This document shows, in pieces, positions 1 to 11,072 of a stretch of 64,000 nt of DNA. Positions within the stretch are counted from its first letter, which is position 1. Every line of letters starts with the position of its first letter. Source of the DNA: Henckelia pumila (Eukaryota > Streptophyta > Magnoliopsida > Lamiales > Gesneriaceae); assembly GCF_033568475.1 (NCBI RefSeq), contig NW_027331831.1:3472001-3536000 (forward strand), given 5' to 3'. The notes beneath the pieces are model-generated. The model saw only the letters and a program-made list of their open reading frames with translations, was not told the DNA's origin and searched no databases. A program made the position numbers and the translations under genes.

Positions 1-1157
1 GATTATATATTTTTTCCAAATTATATACCGGGTTCTCGATATTTTATACTAAATTGGGTCCATATTGTGCCAATAATTGGATTTTTTGTGCCAGATAAAA
101 GGTATTTTATGCTCATCCTCGGCATATGTTTTTTTTTTCCTTGAAATATCCAAATAACACATTAAGGATTATTTTTCCATCAACGTATACTATTCATTAG
201 AATCAAGTGTCCAAGAGAAGATTAAATATTTTTTCCAAATTATATGTCGTGTTTTCGATATTTTATACTAAATTGGGTCCATATTGTGCCAATAATTTGA
301 ATATTTGTGCCGGATAAAATGTATTTTATGCTCATATTCGACATATATTTTTTTTTTTTGAAATATCCAAATAACACATTAAGGAGTATTTTAGCATCAC
401 CTAGAGTATAAATTAGAATTATGTGTCCAAGAGAAGATTATATATTTTTTCCAAATTATATGCCGGGTTCTCGATATTTTATACTAAATTGGGTCCATAT
501 TGTGCCAATAATTTGAATATTTGTGCCGGATAAAATGTATTTTATGCTCATATTCGACATATGTTTTTTTTTCCCTTGAAATATCCAAATAACACATTAA
601 GGAGTATTTTAGCATCACCTAGAGTATTAATTAGAATTATGTGTCCAAGAGAAGATTATATATTTTTTCCAAATTATATGTCGGGTTCTCGATGTTTTAT
701 ACTAAATTGGGTCTATATTGTGCCAATAATTGGATATTTTGTGCCAGATAAAAGGTGTTTTATGCTCATATTCAACATATGGTTCTTTTTTTTTGAAATA
801 TCCAACTAACACATTAAGAAGTATTTTAGCATCACCGTAGAGTATTAATTAGAATCAAGTGTCCAAGAGAAGATTAAATATTTTTTCCAAATTATCTGCG
901 AAGTTCTCGATGTTTTATACTAAATTAGGTCCATATTGTGCCAATACTTGAAGTATTTGTGCCGGATAAAATGTTTTTTATGCTCATATTCGACATATGT
1001 TTTTTTTCCTTGAAATATCCAAATAACACATTAAGGATTATTTTTCCATCAACGTAGACTATTAATTAGAATCAAGTGTCTAAGAGAAGATTAAATATTT
1101 TTTCCAAATTATATGCCATGTTTTCGATTTTTTATACTAAATTGGGTCCATATTGTG
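1..1157. repeat. Tandem satellite, ~217-bp unit, about 6 copies
   Basis: The unit can be tracked by the block GATTAWATATTTTTTCC at 1, 220, 436, 654, 872 and 1089, giving steps of 216-219 bp. Every copy carries a 'loss of GGGTCC' landmark (ATTGGGTCCATATTGTG), a GTGCCRGATAAAA block and an ATATCCAAATAACACATTAAG block. Copies differ by scattered substitutions and by T-tract length. The array continues off the left edge and stops abruptly near 1157 in mid-unit, where unrelated sequence leading to the protease pseudogene begins. Short open frames inside it are chance. Confidence 0.93.
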
Positions 1158-1320
1158 ATAACATCATGACAGTTGTGATAAAAAAATCACAAGTTTACGA
1201 ATACAACTTGACATTATATGTAGTGCAAACATTTTTGTTAGTCAAGCTAATATATCAAATAATTCCAGCAAAATGGTTTCATCCATATAAGGAAATCTTC
1301 ATAGATTTCTAATGAAATCT

Positions 1321-4264
1321 TCATACATTTCTACCGAAGACCCCATTACTATCAATTAAAATGCTTGCAGCGATACGTGCTCTAACACTATTCATTGTAC
1401 AATCTTTTTCGTGCGTCCACGCTACATCGTCATCACGAGAATAGCACTTCACCCACAAACATGTGTAAACACCATAATCCATATCTGCACCTTGTTGTCG
1501 ACACATAACTCGATTCACATATTCCCCTATGTTATAACCGCACATAATCCTCATATACCCAACTAAGAATCTTGCCTATGAAAAAATCACAACCAAACAT
1601 CATTTAATATTATAAAAATATACTTGTGATATAATGAATAATTAATATTTAACTTACGTAAGATCTTGCGGATCCAAGTGCCTTGGCGGTATCTATCGAG
1701 TTTCACAATTCAAACTCATTTTTCTCTACTTTGTAAAGAAGCAAAAACCAGTGACTTTGGCTGAAAATTGGGAAGAACAAAAACCTGCACTTGTCCATCA
1801 AATTTCTATTTAGTGCTTCTAATTTTCCCCTCGAATCGTTTGTCAAACTTGATAAAAAATTACGGTAGCCATTATCTTTCAATATCCGTCTTGTGTTTAG
1901 CCTCGATAGCGCACCCAACACCTCAAACTAAGCAATAAAAATTGGTAATTATTATCTTCTCGTATTTCATATACAAAACACACTATTAAACATTGCAAAA
2001 TATACGAACCTGGACTGTCGTATCCATGCAAAAGATTTCGAAACCATTTTTCCAACCATATCCACTTATAATTTGCATATAACAATTGATGATATTATCT
2101 TCAACGAATTCCCAAACAACAAATCACACAGTTCGGATCCACAAATTCGAAATCTTTCATCTTCCCACACGATTCCACTACAAGAATAATAATATTGTTG
2201 ACAACTCCAGTTAAATAAAGGAAAAGCAAGAAATCAATTATAAAAATGGTAAAAATTATACCTTAATTTTTCCCCTTAATTAGAAAAATGGTAAAAATTA
2301 TACCTTAATTTTTCCCCTGTGAGATAATCAATTATGATCTTGCGATCCTTTTCTGAGACTTCTTCACAACCACAAAAATCTTCCATACCTTTGTATTTTT
2401 TAAGCTCCAACTCAATTTTTTCATCCAATTGTTTCTGTTCATCCGAACTTGTGTCGCCCTGCGAAAAAATATTTACCAAAAAAAACAAGAAAATAAAATA
2501 TTAAATGACATCCATAACTTAATCTCCAAACAACAAAATTATACGCAAAAATTCAAAATGCATGATACCTCATCACTAATTATAGTCAAATCTTTGTTTT
2601 TCTTGATTGATTTTTTTTTTCCGCCTTGGGGTGGAACTTGGAGGAGTGACAAACATATTTGGTTTTCTTTTTTTCACGCGATCAGTCCTTATCATTACAT
2701 TCTTCACAATTGAAGATATCACACTATCGATTGCATCTACTTGTGAGCCAGCGACATCATTAGATTTATCACTTTCATCTACACCTCTAGAAGAATTCTG
2801 GGGGAGAACCTTATTTACTTCAACATCCAACTTTGTCAAACCAACACCATCACCTTTACTAAAATCTGTTACAACATCAACATCTTCATATTTATCATAT
2901 CCTCCTAAATTTTCATCAAAATATTTTGCCTCCTCATTTGACAACTTAACATTTTGGCCATCATTTCTCTCCTCGTCCAGCTCTCCATCTACCCGAACAC
3001 CAATATTTTTTGTCATCATTCCATTAGTTTCACAAAACATTTGTCTAATTGTTTGATTCTCAAGGCGTCGATCCTCTGCAAGTTTTTCCAACCTCCTATA
3101 TTTGCATGTTATTTCATCCTCCTTCATTTTAGATGACAACTGTAAATTTACCACCTAAAAACTTGACATCAATTCTCAATTGCATTCTAAAATACATTTC
3201 ATGAATTATTTGTTTACCTTTTCATTTCCAGCCCTATCACCAAATAGCTCAAGTTCCTCACCGAATGGAATTATGTCAAACACCTTTCACAAATAAAAAT
3301 AAACAGTCACCTCTGTAGGACTGAAAATGAATCTGAAAACAAAATACCTTAGTGCGATTTATTTTTTTAAGTAAAGCCTCCGCATCTTCTACTTTTAGTG
3401 GTATCTTGCTATCGCCCTACTTAAACAACCTTGGAAATGTACGTGGAGAGCAGGATAATTTTTCCAATGAAGAGACTTTTTCATATACCCAAGCCTAGAT
3501 AAATAATGATTAAAATGTTATGATACAAAAAATAAAAATAATATTAAAAAAAAAACTCACCATCAACCCGACAACACAACCATCCAAGTATGTTTTTCTT
3601 CCAAATTTTCCTTTCGAATAGCCAATATGTGAATAAATTTGATCACATAAAAATCTATGTGCAGCATCTCCCCATGAATATCCAAAAAAGTTCGTCAAAT
3701 CATCAATATAATAAAATACGAAGCGAGATGTCAAATAGGTACTCAGAGGAAATACTATGCAATTCAAGGCAAACAAAATATACATCCTGAAAAAATCATC
3801 TAAATCTGATTCATCATTTGATTCGGCTAATAAAAGGAGATTTTCAGAAATCGATTTTCTCGTGGCTTTGCTAAGCTTCCCTGAAAAATAACGTGACAAA
3901 AAGTTTGACTTCATTTCAAGGTCTTGGTTAACCGGTTGGCCTCCATGCGGCAAACCGAGGACGATAGAGAACTCGAAGGATGTGAAAGGAACGACAATGT
4001 CATTTCCAAATATAAAGGAGGAGGATTGGATGTGGAAACTCTTTAATACCGCATCAACTCTGGTACTGTAGATGGGAAGTTTAGGCATCTTCAACCATTT
4101 ATCAAAAGGCGTACCTATAATCCTTACTCGTTGCCTCTTATTGATTTTTGGTTCAACCTTGTTCATTATTTTTCTAAAATAAGTATAAGAACATCTTGAC
4201 ATGACATCTCTTTTACTTTTCATTTGAGCCTCGTTTTCATCAACAATTTTTTTTCCCCATTTCT
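1321..4264 (-). pseudogene. Ulp1-like (C48) cysteine protease pseudogene with N-terminal plant mobile-type domain
   Basis: Multi-exon minus-strand gene read by homology. Exon 4264-3561 encodes an N-terminal domain of the kind found with plant Ulp1-like proteins (DUF1985-like; motifs FTSFEFSIVLGLPHGG and DGCVVGLM). Further exons lie near 3491-3350, 3283-3218, 3154-2577 (acidic linker), 2470-2300, 2150-1990, 1929-1660 (FFPIFSQSHWFLLLYKV, with the protease His-Trp) and 1560-1321. The last exon has QQGADMDYGVYTC where active enzymes have Q-x-x-x-D-C-G: the catalytic Cys codon reads TAT, not TGT. In-frame stops occur in the expected frame at 3417-3419 (TAG), at the end of the linker exon, and just after NEFEL (TGA where Trp is usual). 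It is therefore unlikely to make an active enzyme. Such genes are often carried by Mutator-like elements, but I found no terminal repeats here. The 5' end is uncertain and may reach ~5390. Confidence 0.8.
2242..2317. repeat. 34-bp direct duplication inside the pseudogene
   Basis: The block from AAAAATGGTAAAAATTATAC to TTTTTCCCC occurs at 2242-2275 and again, identically, at 2284-2317, separated by 8 bp. It spans the donor side of a pseudogene exon on the minus strand, so the splice donor is duplicated. It looks like a recent local slip or repair duplication. Confidence 0.85.
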
Positions 4265-5587
4265 ACATAACAGGAAAATAATAATTTCATTATAATCAAT
4301 TTTAATACAACATAAACCTCTGAATTTAGTACAAACAACACATAGCATCAAGTTTAATGATATAAAATATCACAAAGAAAAACAATGCAAATCACACCAA
4401 AAAATCCAACAAACCAAAAATTATGCATCAAAACTAAACGAATAAGATAAATAAATCAACCAAACTGACAAAAATTGAAGAAAAATTCATTCAAAGCACA
4501 CCATAGTAATTCACATATTTTATTTAATATAATACATCAAACATATATGATAGCATAACGTAAAAAAATCTATACATGTAGAAATCAAGTGTAATGGAAA
4601 AAAATCATGTAATTATTTTCGTTCGTTCGATTCATGTAGCAAGCCGAACATGTTTGCTTTTACAACTCCATGAACAAGAACCTGAGAGCGTGGGTACTAA
4701 AAAAAATATTTACAATAATTGTTTATAATATCTAATTATTTATATTAACGAGTATTCACAAAACTTCAATGAGTCAATGAAGATTGCAATAAACCAATTA
4801 ATATTTATAATTAAAAATACCCACAGCCTAATCATGTTGCTTAAACATAGAATCCATATAGATATAAGGTGCGCAAATGAGTTATTGAAACATTCAAATG
4901 AGCCGACGAAGAATTACAATTAAAAAAAACCACAGCGTAGGTGCTCAAATACCAATCTCGTAACCCTAGATCCCATTTTCTACACCAAATTTCAATCCAA
5001 AATCCTATTTTACAAATTAATAAGCACACAAGCCCATAACAACATAAGAATTACAAAAGAGCGCAAACCGGGTTCAAGCTTCTCGGATCTGCGGAAGGCC
5101 CCTGCGAGAATTACAATTTCGAACAGGAAGGAGATTCTGAAAAATTGAATGGGAATGGAGACAATAACGTGGAGAAGCTTGCGTATTCCCGTATTAATGG
5201 CGAGTAACTACGGCGTCGGCGAGCTATGGTGGCATCAACGATCGCATCGCAGACAAGTGGAGGGAGGAGAGGAGACGGGGTGAAGCAATCCTGAGTTTGA
5301 AGCGATGCAAAGGCGACTACATAGACCCGACTTCGCCGGTCGTTGGGCAAGTTTTCCGGTGATGAGCCAAGTCGGCCGGTGGATGATTTGGGGCTTAGGG
5401 ATTTCTGGGGTGAAGAATTCTGCCGAGTCGCGCGTGAAGGAGGGGATGAAGGTGAGAGAATAACAAATGGGAAATAAAATGGTAAATTATTTTAAGAAAT
5501 GTGCAAGCAATAGGGAGTAAAAAATAAGAGAAAAGCTTTGTCAGGTACTAAATTTAAAGATTTATTAGCTTGGGTACTGAACACTAA
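4265..5587. other. Pseudogene upstream region, no separate gene seen
   Basis: AT-rich DNA with two less AT-rich islands (about 4630-4690 and 5050-5460). On the minus strand 5350-5111 is an open stretch starting MPNDRRSRV that could be a relic leader exon of the protease pseudogene, but nothing in its translation is recognisable. No RNA gene or transposon ends are visible. Confidence 0.5.
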
Positions 5588-5784
5588 GGCCCCGTTTGGA
5601 TTTGGTAGACATTTTTTTTAAAAAGCACTTTTTTAAGCTATAATTTTTGGCTTTTGAAAAAGCTCTAATTTTGACTTAAAAAAGTGTTTATTTAAGCACT
5701 TTTTTGGTCAACCAAACACTTTATTAAATGAAAAGCACTTAAAAAAGTGCTTTTTTGGCCTAGCTTTTGAAACCAAATAGACCT
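5588..5784. mobile_element. Tourist-like MITE (~197 bp)
   Basis: Imperfect terminal inverted repeats: left GGCCCCGTTTGGATTTGGT, right end reading inward AGGTCTATTTGGTTTC. Subterminal copies of AAAAAGCACTTTTTT and its complement make the element fold back on itself. It is flanked by TAA on both sides, as for PIF/Harbinger-type MITEs. It has no coding capacity. The right edge is uncertain by one or two bases. Confidence 0.7.
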
Positions 5785-7069
5785 TAAGTTTATTTTGTGA
5801 ATGGGGATTTTACTCAAATTTACCGTTATATTAACCATTGGTTTTTGTCACGTAGCTAATTTACCACGTTTAGAAAATCATCACAGTAATGAAAATTCAA
5901 CACGTGGCAAATCGCCAATGTAATAGGAAATATTATAACAATTGTTGCAGATGATTTTTTTTCCCTCCATTTATAGACTACTAGTTGTAATTATATTTAT
6001 AAATATTATTGGTAATTATTATTACAATTGCTAGACGACAAAAAACATTTGTTAGACGATTTTACGAATCAATTTTATGAGATCGATCTTTTATTTGAGT
6101 TACTCATTAAAAAAGATTATTTTTTATGCCAAAAATATGATTTTTATTATAAATTTGGGGTGATTAAGTTAGGTTGGGTTGACTCTTTCATAAGAGACAT
6201 ACTAATAAGTATTAGTTGACCTGTTGTATAAAATATTGTTATTATCTATTAATTGACCAATGTTATTCAATATTATAGTCATGAAATCGATATACAATAC
6301 AAATACATACGAGAAATCGTAAAATTTATTTACGAGGATAATTTGGTCATTAAAAATAATATAATAAGATTTTTTTAAAAAATAAGTTGTTGATGCTAAA
6401 TTTTAGAACTGAAAAAAAAGATGGAGATTTCGTTTTTGTAAGAAGCCAAATTTGAAAAAGATATCGATTATCAAATATCTGTAGTTTTGAAGAACAAAGC
6501 AACATAATTTAACGGTGGATGATGGAGCTGACATATTTGAACGGTAGATGATCCATCAAGGGCCCCACTCAGTCGCCATTATCCCAGTTTACGGCATCTT
6601 CTTCTTCCATATAAATTTCAATCCACTGTGTTGTGTAGTATGTGTTGATTCATCCATCGGCCAAAAAGTTGTGCTTTTTCTCAGTTGATTCCTAGGTTTT
6701 TGACTTTATCCCGATTCAACGCCTCCGTCCCATGATTTCTAGGGTTTTGGTTTCATGACCTAATTCGACTGATTCATCCGCCCTTTTAATCCTTCTCTGA
6801 CTTTTGCCTATCGTTTTGTATAACATTGAATTATTAAATGAGATGGCAAGGGTAATCGGAGGAGAAGTGAATCTGAACTCTTCGTCGTGTTCGCTGCGAG
6901 TGAATATCTTCGGATGTCTATTCCAATTTGGGTCTAACATTGATTCGTTTTCCGTTGCTTGCGAAGCCTTCTCCGATCCTCTGTTTTTCTAACCCGAGTT
7001 TCATTGTACAGTTTAATTGTGCTTTTTTTGTTTTTTTCCCTTATTGTTTTGTTATAATTTTTTTGGAGA
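5785..7069. other. WNK upstream spacer and 5' leader
   Basis: 5785-6500 is AT-rich with no convincing reading frame; around 6170-6240 there is a weak relic of the dispersed repeat seen at 19.06 and 45.7 kb. From about 6530 the composition becomes more balanced, with pyrimidine-rich tracts and a short TATAAAT at 6610-6616, which fits a promoter and 5' leader for the kinase gene downstream. The transcription start cannot be fixed from sequence. Confidence 0.45.
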
Positions 7070-10000
7070 ATGGATTGTGTGAATAATGATTGCCGGACGC
7101 AGAAATTGGATAAGAAAATGAAGATCGAGGCTTTAGATTCTGATGTTGTTGAAATTTCCCCGGACAGGCGGTATCTTCGGGTATTGACATCGTACTGATT
7201 TTTGTTTGTTTAATTATTTCTTGATTTTTGATAAATTTGTTTAATTTCCGAATCTCGTGCGCTGGTTTATACTTTCTTATTGATCAGTTTAGGTAGGCGC
7301 TACTGTTTTGTAAAATGGATTGAGGTTCAAGCTTATTAACTATTATTTTATTTTACACTTCTCTTTACTGCATTTATTGATAAATCTCATCTTTTCTCTG
7401 TACATCAAACTTAAGGGACGCCAGAATAATTGTTTTGATGTAGCAGCGTAAGTGGTGATTTTATTTTCTAATGATATGAATAATGTGCAGTGCGGATCAA
7501 TCTCACAAGTTTATTATTGATTTAGTTCATATTTGGGTTACTCCCTTTCTTAATTTCTTAAGCGGATTCTCCCTTCAGGCATCAGAAGCCTTGGCTGATA
7601 GGATAGATCAGACATTTATTATGGAATAAGTTTTGGTTTGTTCTGTCATGAACTCAAGCTTCACCAGAATGTGCACTCTCTTTTGGTCTAGTTGTCAAAG
7701 TAGAAGTAAGATGACTTGTGAGATTATGGGGTAACCCAAATATGAACTAAATCAATAATAAACTTGTGAGATATGGTTTACCCTGAGTCGAGATTATTTT
7801 GATCTGCCAAATTTTAAGATTGTTTCCTGAGTGCAAATAAATATTGTAAATTTTATATGCGCCATAAAATGACTTCTTATAGCCATCTCCAAAAGAGGTA
7901 AAATAATGTTTTGTGTTTTGGAAATTCTTGGGTTAATATTCTCACTGTTTGAGATATCTGGACATTTTTTGCAAAGATGGGCCAATATCTTCTACACTTT
8001 TGCTACCGCCCTGATGCCGATCCCACACTCCATCATTTCCCAAAGAGATAAAAAAAGGCTGTACTAATTGCAAGTTGGCTTGTGTTGGTAGAAGAAAATG
8101 TGTGCAACTAATTTGATTGCGCCTTGTACTATGGATATTTACTATTGATTTCTGCTTTTTATTGGTTTGTTTCTTTCTTCAGCTTTTTGAATCTATCCAC
8201 TTCGGTTATTTTATTACCTTTCTCTTTTTCTTCCTCCAGTATAATGAAATCCTGGGGAGGGGAGCATTCAAAAATGTGTATGCTTCCTTGCCTATCTTTT
8301 AAATTACGTTCTAATTTGATGCTTGTTTCTCATCACTTTTGTAGATTTATATCCTAGATTAAAAGTTTATCTGCCCCCAATTTTTTACTCCTTTTTCTTT
8401 TTCAGTTACAAGGGGTTTGATGAAATCGAGGGTGTGGAAGTTGCATGGAGCCAAGTGACTATTGAGGATGCCCTGCAGTCCCCCGAACATCTGGAGAGGC
8501 TGTATTCTGAGGTTCATTTGTTAAGAACACTGAAACATGAAAATGTTATTAGGTCATATGCCTCTTGGGTGGATGACGAGAAGAAAACCATTAATCTGAT
8601 CACCGAGTTATTCACTTCAGGAAGTTTGCGGCAGTGAGTTTTCTCATACTGTTTCTCTTGACTTTCAGTTTGTATGTCTTGCCGTTTTGTTATTTTTTAT
8701 TTATTTCTGTTTTAACTAGGTTTAACGATGTGCTTTTTTCTTGTTTAGGTACCGTAAGAAGCATAAGAGTGTCAACATAAAGGCCATCAAGAACTGGGCA
8801 AGGCAGATCCTTCGTGGGCTCAACTATCTTCATACTCACAATCCACCTGTTATTCACAGGGATTTAAAATGTGATAACATTTTTGTCAACGGAAATCATG
8901 GGCAAGTTAAAATCGGAGATCTTGGATTGGCTACAATAATGCAACAACCCACTGCCAGAAGTGTTATTGGTAGTTGTTTGTTTACCTGTAAGAATGTCTT
9001 CAATTCAGGGACCATCATCCTCATAGTTTTATTGTCACTTCCAATTTTCCTACAGGTACACCTGAATTTATGGCACCAGAGCTATATGAAGAGGAATATA
9101 ATGAACTGGTGGACATTTATTCTTTTGGGATGTGCATGTTAGAGTTGATTACCTGTGAATATCCATACAGCGAATGCAAAAATCAAGCACAGATATACAA
9201 GAAGGTTACTTCTGTAAGTTTCACTTTTACCTTGTTGTACTGTGCTAAAATGATCCTTTAAGCCGTTAAATGGGTTAACTGCATCTGATGATGTAATTTT
9301 CCTACTGTCTAAAATTGTAGGGCATAAAGCCTGCTGCCCTGGGAAAAGTGAAGGATCCTGAAGTGAAAGATTTCATTGAAAAATGTTTGGCTCCAGCTCC
9401 TCAGAGGTTAAGTGCTGCTGAGCTCTTGAAAGGATCGTTCCTTTTGTCTGAAGATCACAAGGATTTCCCTTGTGCTCCTCCACAACTTTCTGATGTTATG
9501 TCCAAATCATCAAACTCAGTAAGATCTGATTCTCTTGTGATGGATGTGGACACATCTTACAAAACGCTATCAGGTAGCACTTTCGCAGAAAGCATCGTGG
9601 GAACATGTCTCTCAACTCTTGAACTTCGGAGATGGAATGAGAGAAATGAATTTACCTTAAAAGGGGAGAACTGTGATGGTAATTCAGTATCTTTAAACTT
9701 GAGGATTGCTGACTGTTCTGGTACGTAATTATAACATCGCAAATATCTCTTGTTAAAACCATTCCTGGTTTGATTTGTCCCACTTGAAAACTTGTTTAAC
9801 GTTCGAAACATCTGTAACAGGCCGGGTTAGGAATGTTCACTTCGTGTTTTATCATAATGCTGATACAGCACTTTCACTTGCTGCGGAGATGGTTGAACAG
9901 CTTGATTTGTGGAAAGATGATGTTGCTTTGATAGCTGAGTTGATCGACTCTTTAGTTTCAAGACTTTTAACCAAATGGAGTACACCATCTGGAAGTTTGA

Positions 10001-10536
10001 ATGGGGGGAAGAATTTTGTCAACGACTCTGCTATGCATTACAATAACCAAATCGCTGTCTGTGATGCTAGACAACATTGTTCAAACAGCATTCCTTCAAA
10101 AGAAGCTCGTGAGCAGAACAGATCTTCACAATTCATGGAATTGAATTGCACCAGTAGAGAATCAACTGGAGCATTGTCCCAACACACCTTACCGACTTCT
10201 GTTATCGAGCATGTGGAAGATTTGGGATCAGCTGACTATGTTGTTGTGGAGAAAAATAGAAATAGCATCAGGGAGTCCTTGATGAGTGAAAGTATAAGAA
10301 ATTCAGGGACATCTTTTGCTGGTTCTTGGAACACAGCATCTAGTGAAATGGATTTTGGAGTTTCTTCTCTTTCTCTGGGGGACAAAGAAAACAATATGTG
10401 CCATGATCTGAAGGTGGAGCTTGATGCCATCAATTTGCATTATCAGCAGCGTTGCTGTGAACTTCTGAAGATGAAAGAGGAGGCAATTGAAAACGCCAAA
10501 AAGAAGTGGATGCTGAAGAAAATATCAGCTGTTTGA
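7070..10536 (+). CDS. WNK: WNK (with-no-lysine) serine/threonine kinase, WNK8-like, 623 aa
   Basis: Seven exons: 7070-7180, 8240-8277, 8406-8633, 8749-8969, 9056-9213, 9321-9720, 9821-10536 (1872 nt, in frame). The kinase domain is about residues 38-305. The WNK signature is clear: Lys48 sits in the glycine loop (GRGAFKNVY) while the usual subdomain II lysine is absent (EVAWSQ, 61-66). The catalytic loop is HRDLKCDN (H162-D164), the metal motif is DLG (183-185) rather than DFG, and GTPEFMAPE follows. Residues ~361-435 form an OSR1_C-like domain (NEFTLKG ... [15 protein letters not shown]). The C-terminus is a charged, coiled-coil-like tail ([18 protein letters not shown]) like plant WNK8-type kinases. 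Plant WNKs act as cytoplasmic kinases in ion, osmotic, clock and flowering-time signalling; the exact paralog is inferred. Intron 1 is over 1 kb and carries a long inverted repeat. Confidence 0.95.
7500..7772. repeat. Perfect 42-bp inverted repeat in WNK intron 1
   Basis: The arm 7500-7541 (starts ATCTCACAAGTTTATTATTG) is the exact reverse complement of 7731-7772, with 189 bp between them. Both arms lie in intron 1, so the pre-mRNA can form a long uninterrupted stem. No coding content is seen. It may be a young foldback MITE or a rearranged duplication. Confidence 0.9.
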
Positions 10537-11026
10537 GGTGATAAGACATGTTTTCGGGTAGAAAAGCTTCTCATTTTCTTCTCAGCTTGGTTTTGCTTGC
10601 TTCTCATCAACTTGATTAGGTCGAATAGTTGATAAAATATGTGCACAAGTAGTTACTTCTTTGATTGGATTTTGACGAACCTTGGTATTTTTTTGTTCTT
10701 TAGATGAACCTTGGTTTGCTCGTGGTGTTACTGAGTTTTTTGAAATTGTGTGCACACTAATAATTTTGCATTGATATTGGTTGCCATTTGAAGCTAGTCC
10801 CCTACTAATATTTTTTTAGCTAAATGGGACAGCCTTAAAGTTTGTGTTTGCGTTGGGATAAATTTTACCGACTACGATTTTTGGTGCAACGGCAACGTTT
10901 TTGTTCCAGTTCATTGCTGCAAGAGTCAAATGTTATGAAGTGCAAGAAAGGTAATTGTTGGGGAAATTGCTTTTAAGCTTTTCGTGCTACTGCTTATTTC
11001 CTCCTTAAATTAAGATAACTAATAAC

Positions 11027-11072
<46 letters not shown>

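Noticed and set aside
1-1157. Regularly spaced repeats as a possible CRISPR array
   Set aside because: The whole 217-bp unit repeats with no unique spacers, and the genome is a plant. It is a satellite.
2607-3056. 149-codon plus-strand frame
   Set aside because: Antisense shadow of the acidic linker exon of the protease pseudogene; Ser/Thr/Phe-rich with no family.
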